64,000 nucleotides of DNA from Hymenobacter pini (GCF_020421205.1 NZ_JAIZZH010000004.1:372001-436000), one strand, 5' to 3'. Positions 8,885 through 18,149 are shown, numbered from the stretch's first letter. Translations and numbers: made by a program. The notes: generated by a model not told the origin, from the sequence alone.

Positions 8885-10168
8885 CTACTGTCGCGCGGCC
8901 CACTCGGCCAGTACCTCCCCCACGTGGTACACATCCTCAAACGTGTTGTAGAGCGGCACCGGAGCCAGCCGAATCACGTTTGGCTCCCGCCAGTCGCCGA
9001 TGACGCCCACGGCCATCAGGTGCTCAAACAGGTCGCGCCCGCCCTGGTGTACCAGCAAGGAAAGCTGGCAGCCGCGCTGGGCGGGGTCGGATGGGGTGAT
9101 GATTTCGAGGGTGGTTTTGAGCAGGTTCAGGCGCTGAATCAAAAACTCCAGGTAGCCCGTCAGCAGCTCGCTTTTGCGGCGCAGCGCGGGCATGCCGCCG
9201 GCGGCCATGTGCTCGGTCAAGGCGGCTTCGTGCACGGCCATCGTCAGGACGGCCCCGTTGGAGAGCTGCCAGCCAGCGGCTCCGCGCATGGGCCGGAAGC
9301 CCTTGCGCATCTTGAACCGCTCCTTCTCATCGTAGCCCCACCAGCCAGCCAGGCGCAGCAGTTCGGGCTGGTCGGCAAACCGCTCGTGCACAAACACGCC
9401 CGACACGCCGCCGGGGCCGGAGTTGAGGTATTTATAGGAGCACCAGCAGGCAAAATCTACGTCCCAGTCGTGCAGGTGCAGCGGAATATTGCCGGCCGCG
9501 TGGGCCAGATCGAAGCCCACCATGGCCCCTACCGCGTGGCCGGCCTGGGTAATGGCAGCCATATCGTACACCTGGCCGGTGTAGTAATTGATACCACCCA
9601 TAATGATGGTGCAGAGCGAATCGCCCAGCTCGGCAATTTTGGCCAAGATATCCTCGGTGCGCAGGGTATACTCGCCGGGGCGGGGCGTAAGCTCTACAAT
9701 AGCGTCGTCGGGCTCCAGGCCGCGCATGCGTACCTGGGTTTCCAGGGCGTATTGATCGGAGGGGAAAGCGCCGCCTTCCATCAGCACTTTATAGCGGGTG
9801 GCGGTGGGCTGGTAGAAGGAAACCAGCAGCAGGTGCAGGTTGGTGGTGAGGTTATTCATCACCACTACTTCCACGGGCTTGGCACCTACTATTTGGGCCG
9901 AGGCATCGGTGAGGCGCTGGTGGAAGTGCATCCAGGGCGTTTCACCCTTGAAGTGACCTTCCACGGCCAGGTTCTGCCAGTTGGTGAACTGCTGCTCGGC
10001 AGCAGCACGGGCCGTGCGGGGCTGCAGGCCCAAGGAGTTGCCGCAGAAATACAGGCACTCCCCGTTGCCGTTGGGCGCGGGCGGAATCAGGAAATGCTGG
10101 CGAAACTCGTGGAGAGGGTCTTGGGCGTCAAGGCCGCGGGCAAAGTCGAGGGTGGGTTCGAACGTCAT
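8885..10168 (-). CDS. kynU: Kynureninase
   Basis: PLP enzyme that cleaves 3-hydroxykynurenine (or kynurenine) to 3-hydroxyanthranilate (or anthranilate) and alanine. The 427-residue length fits the family. The PLP lysine is K246 in CSYKYLNSGPGG, the pyridine-nitrogen aspartate is D220 in GFDLAHAAGN, and FCGNSLGL near residue 50 is the usual N-terminal signature. The frame extends 38 codons upstream, but the ATG at 10168 gives the normal N-terminus (TFEPTLDFARGLDAQDPL). A TATCTTTG promoter-like element ends only 5 bases before this ATG, so the mRNA may be leaderless. It lies downstream of the decarboxylase gene on the same strand across a 201-base gap. Confidence 0.95.
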   Translation of the reverse strand: MTFEPTLDFARGLDAQDPLHEFRQHFLIPPAPNGNGECLYFCGNSLGLQPRTARAAAEQQFTNWQNLAVEGHFKGETPWMHFHQRLTDASAQIVGAKPVEVVVMNNLTTNLHLLLVSFYQPTATRYKVLMEGGAFPSDQYALETQVRMRGLEPDDAIVELTPRPGEYTLRTEDILAKIAELGDSLCTIIMGGINYYTGQVYDMAAITQAGHAVGAMVGFDLAHAAGNIPLHLHDWDVDFACWCSYKYLNSGPGGVSGVFVHERFADQPELLRLAGWWGYDEKERFKMRKGFRPMRGAAGWQLSNGAVLTMAVHEAALTEHMAAGGMPALRRKSELLTGYLEFLIQRLNLLKTTLEIITPSDPAQRGCQLSLLVHQGGRDLFEHLMAVGVIGDWREPNVIRLAPVPLYNTFEDVYHVGEVLAEWAARQ

Positions 10169-10173
10169 CCCAG

Positions 10174-10181
10174 CAAAGATA
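10174..10181 (-). promoter_or_regulatory. Candidate -7 element just before kynU (TATCTTTG)
   Basis: Perfect TAnnTTTG match reading on the minus strand, five bases before the kynU ATG. If it is used, transcription would begin about at the start codon. No convincing -33 box was found. Confidence 0.35.
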
Positions 10182-10369
10182 CCAGCGGTGACGATGTGAA
10201 AGAGGAAATTGTGGAGTTGCGAATCTGGAGGACAAATCCCTGGCATCCTGAGCTTGCGCTGGGCCTTACTATCACATTTCACCGATTACTATGCCCGTGG
10301 TTCGTTTATGCGCGACAATGCCCTGCGCAAACTCAGGATAGCCGACCGGCAGTTCACAACTTCACCCTC

Positions 10370-11389
10370 TTATAGCGCGAAGCGGGCGGCGGACAGCCCT
10401 AGCCAGTCCAGGGCATTCTGGCCGAGCATGCGGGCCTTTACCTCATCGGCCCAGGGCATGGAGCGGATGAGCTGCCCGGGCTCCAGCTCGCCCAACGGGA
10501 ATGGGTAGTCGGTACCCAGCGTGATTTTCTCGGGCCCCAGGGTTTTCAGCAGGTACTCCAGCATCAGCGGATCGTGCACCAGGGAGTCAACCCAGAAGCG
10601 GCCCAGGTACTCGCGGGGGTTACGGGGGTTATCCACGGCGCAGAGGTCGGGGCGCACCTGCCAGCCGTGCTCAATGCGGCCGATGGTGCTGGCAAACGAG
10701 CCGCCGCCGTGGGCCACGGCCACCCGCAGCCGGGGCAGGCGCTCCAGCACCCCCCCAAAGATGAGGCTGCACAGGGCCCGGCTACTTTCGGCGGGCATGC
10801 CCACTAGCCAGGGCAGCCAGTAGTCGGGCATCTGCTGCTGGCCCATCATGTCCCAGGGATGCACAAACACGCACATGCCCAGCTCCTCAGCCGCCTGAAA
10901 TACCGGAAAAAGCGCCGGCTCGCTCAGGTTCCACTCGTTGATATGGGAGCCGATCTGCACGCCCGCCAGCCCGAGTTGGTGGCACCGCTCCAGCTCCCGG
11001 ACAGCCAGATCGGGGGCCTGCATGGGCAGGGTGCCCAGCCCCACAAAGCGCGTGGGGTAGCGTTGCACTACCCCGGCAATGTGGTCGTTAAGCAGCTGGC
11101 TCAGGTCGAGAGTATCCAGCGGCTTGGCCCAGTAGCTGAACATCACCGGCACCGTGCTGAGTACCTGCACCTGGGCCCCAAACTGGTCGTACTCACGCAG
11201 CCGTACTTCCGGGTCCCAGCAATTGTCCTGAATTTCTCGGAAGAACTTATCGTCCTGCAGCATGCGGGCGCAGCAGGGCTTGTGATGTTCCAGCCGAATG
11301 AAGCCGCCGTAGCCGTACCGTTCGCGCAGGTCGGGCCAGCGCTCCGGCAAAATGTGGGTATGGATGTCGATGGTCAGCACGGCAGGCAA
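10370..11389 (-). CDS. 2-Amino-3-carboxymuconate-6-semialdehyde decarboxylase (ACMSD)
   Basis: Amidohydrolase-superfamily zinc enzyme that decarboxylates ACMS to 2-aminomuconate semialdehyde, diverting it from quinolinate. 339 residues, typical length. Metal and catalytic residues are in place: H10-T-H12 in IDIHTHILP, H177 in VFVHPWD, H227 in VAHGGG and D294 in LGTDYPF. It starts only 15 bases after the stop of the preceding membrane-protein gene, which itself follows the dioxygenase gene by 18 bases, so dioxygenase, membrane protein and decarboxylase look like one operon. The context with kynU, 3-hydroxyanthranilate dioxygenase and kmo makes the ACMSD call strong among related amidohydrolases. 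Confidence 0.92.
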   Translation of the reverse strand: MPAVLTIDIHTHILPERWPDLRERYGYGGFIRLEHHKPCCARMLQDDKFFREIQDNCWDPEVRLREYDQFGAQVQVLSTVPVMFSYWAKPLDTLDLSQLLNDHIAGVVQRYPTRFVGLGTLPMQAPDLAVRELERCHQLGLAGVQIGSHINEWNLSEPALFPVFQAAEELGMCVFVHPWDMMGQQQMPDYWLPWLVGMPAESSRALCSLIFGGVLERLPRLRVAVAHGGGSFASTIGRIEHGWQVRPDLCAVDNPRNPREYLGRFWVDSLVHDPLMLEYLLKTLGPEKITLGTDYPFPLGELEPGQLIRSMPWADEVKARMLGQNALDWLGLSAARFAL

Positions 11390-11404
11390 GGTTGGAAGGA
11401 TCGG

Positions 11405-12733
11405 TCAGGGAGTGCGCAGGTCGGCCGGCAGTTTTTTCAGGGAGCCGATAAAGAAGCCGCGCCGATACCGGTCGGCGGTCATACTGTCCCAGTGAATAAC
11501 GCCGGCCGCGTACTGGTAGGTTTGCCACAGATTCAGCACAATACCCAGCGCGAGGATTGTGCGCAACGCTACCCGGCCCGTAAGCGCCCACCGGTTAGAG
11601 GCCGCCACTAACGCTGCCATACATAACGCCAACATCGGGTACACGCTGATAAGCGGCCGGGCTCCGAAACTGCCCCCATACCACCACTCCCGCCAGCTAA
11701 ACGTGACGTACACCACTACCGGCAGCGTCAGCAGCAAAGCGCCGCGCACCCCTCGCAGCCGCTCGGGCAAAAAGCCCAACCCCAGCAAGGCCACGCCCGC
11801 CAGCGGCGTGTACAGCAGCCAGCCCTTCTTGAAGCTGAACAACCCGTCCAGAATATGCGGGTGGGCGAAATCGAACCCTTCGCCCTGGTACGTATCCACA
11901 AACCAATGGCCACTTACCGCGTGCCAGAATATGGGCTGCCACACCACCACGGCTACCGCCATGGCCACTGCCAGAGCTATTTGTCCGGGCCGGCTCAGCA
12001 GCCACCGCAGCCACCCCTGCGGCCCACCCTGGGTAGCTAATCCCCAGCCAACCGGTACCAGCGCATAGAGCGCCGCCGTGGGTCGGGTAAGTATAGCCAG
12101 GCCCAGCATCAGACCCAGCACGGCGGCCCACTCGGTACGGCGGGTTTCGTACAAGGAGGCCGTAGCCCACACAATACTCAGGTGCCACAGAAACAGCAGG
12201 CCGTGGGCCATAGCTCCTTCGTAGCTGGCGTACATAAACCAGTTAGTACCCAGGCCCACCATTGCTACCGCCCAGGCCACCACATCGTCCTGTTGCGGAA
12301 AATAGCGCCTTAGCAGCCGCCGCAACAGCCACAGCCCCAGTAGCCCATGAAACAGCCCGGCCAGCATAATGGCCTGCTGGTAAGGCCGAGAGAAGCCATC
12401 AGCGGGCAGGCCCCGCAGGCGGGCCCAGGTGTGCGCACCGGCAAACCAGGGCAGCTCGGCCAAGGCTACGCCCATGGGGTATTTGGAGATGATTTTATCG
12501 TTGGGCAGCTTCAGCAGGCCCATGTAGGGCCGGGGACCGGGCCGGTAGGTTTGCTGAATATTCTGCAGCGAATCGGCCCGGCCGGCATCCTGGTATAGGA
12601 AGATGGATGGCAGGTACACGTAATAGCCACCCTGGTCATTATCAAACACTTCCAGCGGCTTCCAGCGCTTGTCCTGAAACGTGGCCAGAATCAGCAAGAA
12701 AGCCGTAACTAAAAAAACGATGCGAGACTTCAC
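11405..12733 (-). CDS. Polytopic membrane protein, GT-C-like
   Basis: 442 residues with about ten predicted membrane segments; probably a GT-C-type glycosyltransferase-like protein, though no catalytic motif is certain. An acidic first periplasmic loop (EVFDNDQGGYYVYLPS) and a conserved late region (HILDGLFSFKKGWLLYTP, YGGSFGARPLISVYP) are shared with the protein at 16762-18105, its clear paralogue. It is embedded between 3-hydroxyanthranilate dioxygenase (18-base gap) and ACMSD (15-base gap). That is an odd place for a glycan gene, and a transport role linked to kynurenine catabolites cannot be excluded. Identity of the substrate is unknown. Confidence 0.75.
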   Translation of the reverse strand: MKSRIVFLVTAFLLILATFQDKRWKPLEVFDNDQGGYYVYLPSIFLYQDAGRADSLQNIQQTYRPGPRPYMGLLKLPNDKIISKYPMGVALAELPWFAGAHTWARLRGLPADGFSRPYQQAIMLAGLFHGLLGLWLLRRLLRRYFPQQDDVVAWAVAMVGLGTNWFMYASYEGAMAHGLLFLWHLSIVWATASLYETRRTEWAAVLGLMLGLAILTRPTAALYALVPVGWGLATQGGPQGWLRWLLSRPGQIALAVAMAVAVVVWQPIFWHAVSGHWFVDTYQGEGFDFAHPHILDGLFSFKKGWLLYTPLAGVALLGLGFLPERLRGVRGALLLTLPVVVYVTFSWREWWYGGSFGARPLISVYPMLALCMAALVAASNRWALTGRVALRTILALGIVLNLWQTYQYAAGVIHWDSMTADRYRRGFFIGSLKKLPADLRTP

Positions 12734-12751
12734 GCCGGGTATTGTAGCAGC

Positions 12752-13288
12752 TTAGGGAGCAGGGACAACGGGGACGGGAGCAGCCATATAGGTGCCGCAC
12801 ACCTTGCAGGTCCGCAGCTCATCGGAAGCCCAGAACCGGTTCATGATGGGCGGCAGTTGGGCCACGATGTCGGTGATTTCCGCAAACTCTTCGTGCAGCT
12901 TGTGGCCGCAGTTTTCGCAGTACCACTGAAAGCCATCCAGCTCACCAGGGGTGCGGTACCGCTCCAGCACCAGCCCAATAGTGCCGGCCGGCCGGCGCGG
13001 CGAGTGAGGCACCCCACCGGGCAGCAGAAACATGCTGCCCTGCTTGATTTCAATGTCCATAGGCTGCCCGTCCTCAATGATTTTCACCACAATGTCGCCT
13101 TCCAGCTGCAGGAACAGCTCCTCGCCCTCGTCCACGTGGTAGTCTTTGCGCGTGTTGGGGCCGCCTACCACCATCACAATAAAATCTTTGTTATCCTTGA
13201 AAACCTGCTGATTACCAACCGGCGGCTTCAACAGGTGGCGGTGTTCATCAATCCACTGCTGAAAGTTGAAGGGGCGTGTGATGGGCAT
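12752..13288 (-). CDS. 3-Hydroxyanthranilate 3,4-dioxygenase
   Basis: Cupin ring-cleaving dioxygenase converting 3-hydroxyanthranilate to ACMS. 178 residues from the ATG at 13288; the frame runs 22 codons further up without homologous sequence. The iron ligands H51, E57 and H95 lie in DYHVDEGEE and GVPHSPRRP. Substrate-binding arginines fit R47 and R99. A bacterial-type C-terminal rubredoxin-like site is present with C124/C127 (CENC) and C161/C164 (CKVC). It is the first gene of a probable operon with the membrane protein and ACMSD. Assignment is very secure. Confidence 0.96.
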   Translation of the reverse strand: MPITRPFNFQQWIDEHRHLLKPPVGNQQVFKDNKDFIVMVVGGPNTRKDYHVDEGEELFLQLEGDIVVKIIEDGQPMDIEIKQGSMFLLPGGVPHSPRRPAGTIGLVLERYRTPGELDGFQWYCENCGHKLHEEFAEITDIVAQLPPIMNRFWASDELRTCKVCGTYMAAPVPVVPAP

Positions 13289-13373
13289 AGGATGAGGGGG
13301 TAGAATAAGGGAATAGCCGAAGTGCGCTCCGCAGGCGGAATTCACTGCTGGCAAGTAACGAAATTCCGGCCGG

Positions 13374-13406
13374 TTGGGCAGGGCCGCCGGATTTGGTGCA
13401 CCTTTG
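13374..13406 (+). promoter_or_regulatory. Candidate promoter for the SDR gene
   Basis: TTG at 13374, a 22-base spacer and CACCTTTG at 13399-13406, one mismatch from TAnnTTTG, ending 43 bases before the SDR ATG. It lies in the short divergent region with the dioxygenase operon. Confidence 0.4.
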
Positions 13407-13449
13407 AGACCTGATTCATTGCTTCACCGTTGCATTAGCTCGTTGCTTT

Positions 13450-14235
13450 ATGGACTTTCTTTCCCAACGCGCCCTGGTGGGCGGCAGCACGCAGGGTATT
13501 GGCCGGGCCGTGGCCGAAGAGCTGGCCCGGCGTGGCGCCACGGTTACGCTGGTAGCCCGCAACGAGGCTGCCCTGCGCGCCGCCGCGGCCGAGCTGCCCA
13601 CCCCCGCCCAGCAAACGCACGATTTTATAGTAGCCGACTTCAGCCAGCCCGACGTGCTGCGCCAGCGGGTGCAGGAGTATCTGGCAGCGCACCCCACCGG
13701 CTTCGATGTGCTGGTGAACAATACCGGCGGTCCGGCGGGCGGCCCCATTCTGGATGCGTCGGTGGAGGCTTTTCGGGCGGCTTTTGAGCAGCATGTGGTG
13801 TGCAACCACTTGCTGGCCCAGGCGGTGGTACCGGGCATGCGTAGCCGAGGCCGGGGGCGCATCGTCAATATCATCAGCACCTCGGTGAAGCAGCCGCTGC
13901 CGGGGCTGGGCGTGAGCAACACCATTCGGGCGGCCGTGGCTAACTGGGCTAAAACCCTGGCCAACGAGCTGGCCGCCGACGGAATTACCGTAAACAACGT
14001 GCTGCCCGGTGCCACCATCACGCAACGGCATACCTCGCTTATCGAGAAGAAAGTGGAGCAAACCGGCCAGACCACCGAGCAGGTAGAGGCGGCCATGCTC
14101 CGGCTTATTCCGGCGCAACGCTTCGGGCAGGCCACGGAAGTAGCGGCGGCGGTTTGCTTTTTGGCCTCCGAGGCGGCCGCGTACATCACCGGCATCAATG
14201 TGCCCGTGGATGGGGGCCGCACGGGCAATTTGTAA
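13450..14235 (+). CDS. Atypical short-chain dehydrogenase/reductase
   Basis: 261-residue SDR with an NAD(P)-binding GGSTQGIG motif at residues 11-18 and the NNTGG segment, so the Rossmann fold is intact. The catalytic YxxxK is not: at that position the sequence reads SNTIR, so Tyr becomes Ser and Lys becomes Arg, while the upstream serine region (IISTSV) remains. C-terminal VLPGATITQRH and DGGRTGNL are typical of FabG-like SDRs. It is divergent from the 3-hydroxyanthranilate dioxygenase gene, so a part in the kynurenine route is possible. The changed active site means the reaction cannot be predicted. Confidence 0.85.
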   Translation: MDFLSQRALVGGSTQGIGRAVAEELARRGATVTLVARNEAALRAAAAELPTPAQQTHDFIVADFSQPDVLRQRVQEYLAAHPTGFDVLVNNTGGPAGGPILDASVEAFRAAFEQHVVCNHLLAQAVVPGMRSRGRGRIVNIISTSVKQPLPGLGVSNTIRAAVANWAKTLANELAADGITVNNVLPGATITQRHTSLIEKKVEQTGQTTEQVEAAMLRLIPAQRFGQATEVAAAVCFLASEAAAYITGINVPVDGGRTGNL

Positions 14236-14329
14236 GCGTTTTCGCCTCTAACCAGCCACTGCTACTTTTTCTGGCCGGCTCGATACTCAACTATTTCAGC
14301 AGCCTTTCTGCGCTGTATCATTTACCGTT

Positions 14330-16162
14330 ATGCTCCTTTCAAAGAATTACGCCAACCGGGGTCCCGTACGCGCAGGGTTGGCGGCCATGCTGGTGCTGGT
14401 GCTGTTCGCCTGGCACTTTTACATGGAGCGGGCCGCATATTCTGATTTGGCGTACCACCTGTTCATTTATCTGAAAGACAAGTCGTTGTTTATCCAGAAC
14501 CGCCGGTTTGTGGCGGTTGTCACGCAGTTGCCCACGCTGTTGGCCATTAAAGCCGGCTTACCATTGAACATCGTGCTGCGGCTGTATTCGGTAGTGTTTG
14601 TGCTGTATTACCTGACCGTCTTTCTGATTTCCGCCTACTGGTTCCGGAACCAGCAGGTGGCGTTGGTGGTGGTGTTGCTGTTTGTGCTACTGGCTTCCCG
14701 TACGTTCTACTGGGCACAGTCGGAGCTTCCGCAGGGGTTGGCGGCGCTGCTTCTTTTCTACGCGGGCGTGGCCCGGCAGGCTCCTTTGCCTTGGCGCTTT
14801 AGCACACTGGCACTGGCAGCGCTGGTTCCGGTCTTCATTTTTGGTCACCCGCTCATTATTCTGCCGTTTCTATTTGTATGGGTGTATGACTGGCTGCTAA
14901 ACCAGCGGTTCCGGGACTGGGCCTACTACGGGATGCTGGCCCTGGCTCTGGCCATGTACAAGCTGCGCGCCATGCTCATCCCGCCGGGCTCGTACGAGGC
15001 CACGCACATGACGTTCGGGCCCAACCTGACCAAGTTTTTTCCCCACTACCTGTCGCTCAGCAGCTTTGATACGTTCTGGCAGCTTTGCCTGCACGGCTTC
15101 ATTGCGTTGCCGCTGCTTTTGCTGGTGCTTACCGTTTTTTACCTGCGGCAGCGCAGTTGGTTTGCCTGGCTGCGGCTGGTACTGGTGTGGGGCGCCGTGG
15201 CAGGCTACACGTTCATTATCAACGTATCCAACCCCGATTACACGGAAGCTACTTACCTCGAAAACCTCTACCTGCCCCTTACCCTGTTTGTGGCCATTCC
15301 GCTGGCGCTGGAGCTGCTGCCGGCGCTGGAGCGCGCCTGGGCCGGCCGCGGGCCGGTGCTGGTGACGGGGCTGGTGCTGGTGGTGGTGGTGGCGCGGCTC
15401 GGACTGATCTGGTACCGCCACACGCCATACACCGCCTACCAGCAGTGGCTTACCCAGCTGCTACGCTACACCGGCCAGTTTCCCGAACGAAAGTTTATCC
15501 TGCACTCCGATAACGTGGACCCGCACCGCCTGCGGGCTGGTGAAATGTGGTGGGCCTCGGCCAGCGAAACGATGATGCGCAGCGCCCGTAACTCGCCCGA
15601 CTCGGTGCAGACGGTACGCATCGGCGACAATGTAGAGTACCTAGCTTCTACCGGAGCCCAGCCCGGCGTGCTGCTGGGCCCCTTCGAAACTCTGAACGTG
15701 GTTGATATGCCCGCCCGGTACTGCCGGTTTCCGCGTAACACCCGCTACCGGCTGCTCACCACCCCTCCTCCCGCCGATACGGCGACGTTGCGCGCCTACA
15801 TCGGGGCTCACCGGCAAGTACAGCTCCGGCTCACCGACTCGGTGAGCGTGCTGGTGGCGGGGCAGCGGCACACGGCTCATGTGCGGATAATGGTACCCGA
15901 AGCGGCCCGGCCGCTCCACTCGGGCACGCGCGTACCGCACCCTACTCTATTGCGCACTGCTTTCTACAAAGCCTACGACTGGCCTTCCGACACAGCACCG
16001 CTGGAGTCGCCGCTGGAAGTGGACGTGTGGCATCCTTGGACGCAGACGCTCCCGCTGCTGGCCCCGCAGCAGCCCGGCAGTTACACACTGGAAATCAGCC
16101 TCATCAGCAAGGACTTCCGGGACTGGCCGGTGCGCGTGCGGGTGCCCGTAACGGTACAGTAG
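14330..16162 (+). CDS. Large polytopic membrane protein, unknown
   Basis: 610 residues: about ten membrane segments in the first ~370 residues, then a soluble C-terminal domain of about 230 residues, probably periplasmic, ending in beta-rich sequence (SYTLEISLISKDFRDWPVRV). The arrangement of membrane half plus outer domain resembles GT-C glycosyltransferases, but I do not recognise a specific family or catalytic motif. It is convergent with the lipoprotein gene at 16175, whose stop lies 12 bases away. It sits at the left side of the glycan island with several other membrane genes, which is the only hint to its role. Confidence 0.75.
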   Translation: MLLSKNYANRGPVRAGLAAMLVLVLFAWHFYMERAAYSDLAYHLFIYLKDKSLFIQNRRFVAVVTQLPTLLAIKAGLPLNIVLRLYSVVFVLYYLTVFLISAYWFRNQQVALVVVLLFVLLASRTFYWAQSELPQGLAALLLFYAGVARQAPLPWRFSTLALAALVPVFIFGHPLIILPFLFVWVYDWLLNQRFRDWAYYGMLALALAMYKLRAMLIPPGSYEATHMTFGPNLTKFFPHYLSLSSFDTFWQLCLHGFIALPLLLLVLTVFYLRQRSWFAWLRLVLVWGAVAGYTFIINVSNPDYTEATYLENLYLPLTLFVAIPLALELLPALERAWAGRGPVLVTGLVLVVVVARLGLIWYRHTPYTAYQQWLTQLLRYTGQFPERKFILHSDNVDPHRLRAGEMWWASASETMMRSARNSPDSVQTVRIGDNVEYLASTGAQPGVLLGPFETLNVVDMPARYCRFPRNTRYRLLTTPPPADTATLRAYIGAHRQVQLRLTDSVSVLVAGQRHTAHVRIMVPEAARPLHSGTRVPHPTLLRTAFYKAYDWPSDTAPLESPLEVDVWHPWTQTLPLLAPQQPGSYTLEISLISKDFRDWPVRVRVPVTVQ

Positions 16163-16174
16163 CGGCCCGCCCGG

Positions 16175-16717
16175 CTACTGCGCCAGCGAGATACTCACAT
16201 CATCTAGGTACACGGGCTGCGGGCTATTGGCCCGCCACAGATACACCAGCAGGCGGTTGTTGGGGCCCGCCGCCGGGGGCAGCGTGATGGTCTGGGTTAC
16301 GTACTGCCATTTGTTGTGCACCTTGGCCGCCTGCGCCACATCCAGGCCCTCCCACAGCAGGTTGGGGCCGCCTTCCAGCCCTTTGATTTCCGTTACCAGT
16401 TTGGCCGCCGCCTGGTCGCTGGGCAGCCACACCCACGCCCCGATGGCCAGTTTGGCGGGGCGGTCGGGGGCCAGCCGGCTCAGCAGGTTGCTGTACCCCA
16501 GGCTAAACTCGTGGCGGGGACCAATCATGGTGCTGTATTCGCCGGTGTGGGCCCGCTCCCGCGTGAGACTGGTGGCCGCCGGCGAGTCGGCCAACCAGCC
16601 ATCCAGGTTTTCGAAGCTACTGGAGACCAGCAGTTGCTTACCCACAGCGGTATCGGGCTGGCTGCCACAGCCACTCAGCAGCACAGCCGCAACCCCACTC
16701 AACAGGTATTTCCGCAT
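16175..16717 (-). CDS. Small lipoprotein with CBM-like domain, copy A
   Basis: 180-residue lipoprotein: signal with lipobox LLSGC (cysteine at about 17), then a single beta-sandwich-like domain. Features such as SSFENLDGW near the start and VYLDDVSISL at the end recall carbohydrate-binding modules of the CBM4/9 type, where the DDV segment often closes the domain; this is resemblance, not proof. It is a paralogue of the lipoprotein at 19703-20239. On the minus strand the order is lipoprotein B, two membrane proteins, lipoprotein A, suggesting a common unit. Likely anchored in the outer membrane or periplasm and possibly a glycan-binding or glycosylated partner. Confidence 0.82.
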   Translation of the reverse strand: MRKYLLSGVAAVLLSGCGSQPDTAVGKQLLVSSSFENLDGWLADSPAATSLTRERAHTGEYSTMIGPRHEFSLGYSNLLSRLAPDRPAKLAIGAWVWLPSDQAAAKLVTEIKGLEGGPNLLWEGLDVAQAAKVHNKWQYVTQTITLPPAAGPNNRLLVYLWRANSPQPVYLDDVSISLAQ

Positions 16718-16761
16718 AATTCAGGTATCAGCAAGGTTTTAAAGATGAGCTGCGGATACGC

Positions 16762-18105
16762 TTACAGCTCAAAGAAATGCTCCTTGTACCGGTTCCAGTC
16801 CATGTTGCAGCAGTCCACGGCGCCCCGGGTGTACTGCCAGCTGTGCCGGATGTTCAGCAGCAGCAGCAGGCCGACTACCGTGGCCAGCAGCCAGGAGCGG
16901 CCATTCCACCACCGGGCCCAGAACGCGGCCAGGCTCAGGCTCAGCAGCGGGTACAGGCTGATGAGCGGCCGGCAGCCGAAGCCCCCCCCGTACGTCCAGT
17001 CGTGCCAGCTGAAGGTCAGGTACACCACGAACGGTACCAGCAGCAAGGTGGCCGGCACGGCCGCGGGCACGGTGTGTTTCAGCCACCGGATGCCCAGCAG
17101 GGCTAGCACCAGCAGCGGGCTCCAGAATAGCCAGCCCTTCCGTACGCTGAACAAGCCATCCAGCAGGTGCGGCTTCAATAGGTAGAACCTTTCGCCGGGG
17201 TAGAACTCCAGCAGCCACTGCCCGCCCGCCACGCGCCAGAAAATGAGCTGAATGCTACCCAAGGCCGCTACCAGCAGCACCATAACCACCAATTGCGGCC
17301 AGCGGGTCGTTAGAAACTGTATTCGTTGCTGCACGGCGGCCCAGGAGGTCAGGCCCCACAGTGCCGGAATGGCTACCATCCATAGCTCCGAGGGCCGTAC
17401 CAGCAGCATCATCCCGAACACCAATGCCAGCTTTACCCCATCGGCCCACCGGCCCTGCTGCTCCAGCCACCGCCGGGTGTAGCGCAGCAGCAGCACGTTC
17501 AGCAGAAACAACGTACCATGCGACATGGGTGCTTCCACCGTGGAGTACACAAACAGATTGGTGCCCAAGCTGATAACCAGCAGTGTAAGGGCTGCCAAAT
17601 GGTCGGGTACGTAGCGGCGCAACTCCCGGCCCAGCAGCCACACCCCCAGCAAACTGTACAGCATGCAGCCAATGGCAATAAGCTGCTGATAGGGCTTGGA
17701 GTAGCCGTCGGGCGGGTAGCTGGCGAGCTTCGCATACGCGTGGGCCGCCGCAAACCAGGGCGAGTAGGCAATGGCCATCCCAATAGGGTATTTAAACACA
17801 GCCCGGCCATTAGGCAAATGTACCAAGCTATAGTCGGGGTCCAGGTCGGGGCGGTACTGGCCGCGCACGTAGGTCAGAAACGACCCGTCGCCCACGTCTT
17901 TCGTAATAAAGGCCGATGGTAGGTAGAGGTAGTATCCACCAGCGTCCCATACCAGCACATCGGAGCGGTTCCAGCGGGTAATATCCTGCATCATGATAAT
18001 GTGCAGGAGCACAATAATCACCCACGCAAACCCTACGTGCGTGGTAGGCCACCACCGCCGGCGGGAAGCGGCGGCAGGCTGGGGCAACTGTAGTTCTGCT
18101 TGCAT
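16762..18105 (-). CDS. Polytopic membrane protein, GT-C-like, paralogue of 11405-12733
   Basis: 447 residues, about ten membrane segments, with a short basic cytoplasmic N-terminus (ASRRRWW). Shared blocks with the protein at 11405: GGYYLYLPSAF with the KYPIGMAIAYSPWFAAAH region, HLLDGLFSVRKGWLFWSP, and TYGGGFGCRPLISLYP. These place conserved aromatic, acidic and glycine residues in external loops, as in GT-C enzymes. It lies 44 bases after the start side of the lipoprotein A gene and 44 bases before the membrane gene at 18150, all on one strand. Probable sugar transfer from a polyprenyl-phosphate donor to an envelope acceptor; donor and acceptor are unknown. Confidence 0.75.
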   Translation of the reverse strand: MQAELQLPQPAAASRRRWWPTTHVGFAWVIIVLLHIIMMQDITRWNRSDVLVWDAGGYYLYLPSAFITKDVGDGSFLTYVRGQYRPDLDPDYSLVHLPNGRAVFKYPIGMAIAYSPWFAAAHAYAKLASYPPDGYSKPYQQLIAIGCMLYSLLGVWLLGRELRRYVPDHLAALTLLVISLGTNLFVYSTVEAPMSHGTLFLLNVLLLRYTRRWLEQQGRWADGVKLALVFGMMLLVRPSELWMVAIPALWGLTSWAAVQQRIQFLTTRWPQLVVMVLLVAALGSIQLIFWRVAGGQWLLEFYPGERFYLLKPHLLDGLFSVRKGWLFWSPLLVLALLGIRWLKHTVPAAVPATLLLVPFVVYLTFSWHDWTYGGGFGCRPLISLYPLLSLSLAAFWARWWNGRSWLLATVVGLLLLLNIRHSWQYTRGAVDCCNMDWNRYKEHFFEL

Positions 18106-18149
18106 ACGCTAAAAATAAACGCGGCCATCCGCCGGGGCGGAGCAACCAC

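Noticed and set aside
8819..10375. 518-codon open frame opposite kynureninase
   Set aside because: Antisense to kynU with no protein features; shadow of codon bias.
11855..11880. tRNA-like T-loop word in + strand
   Set aside because: It lies inside the membrane-protein gene and no cloverleaf can be drawn around it.
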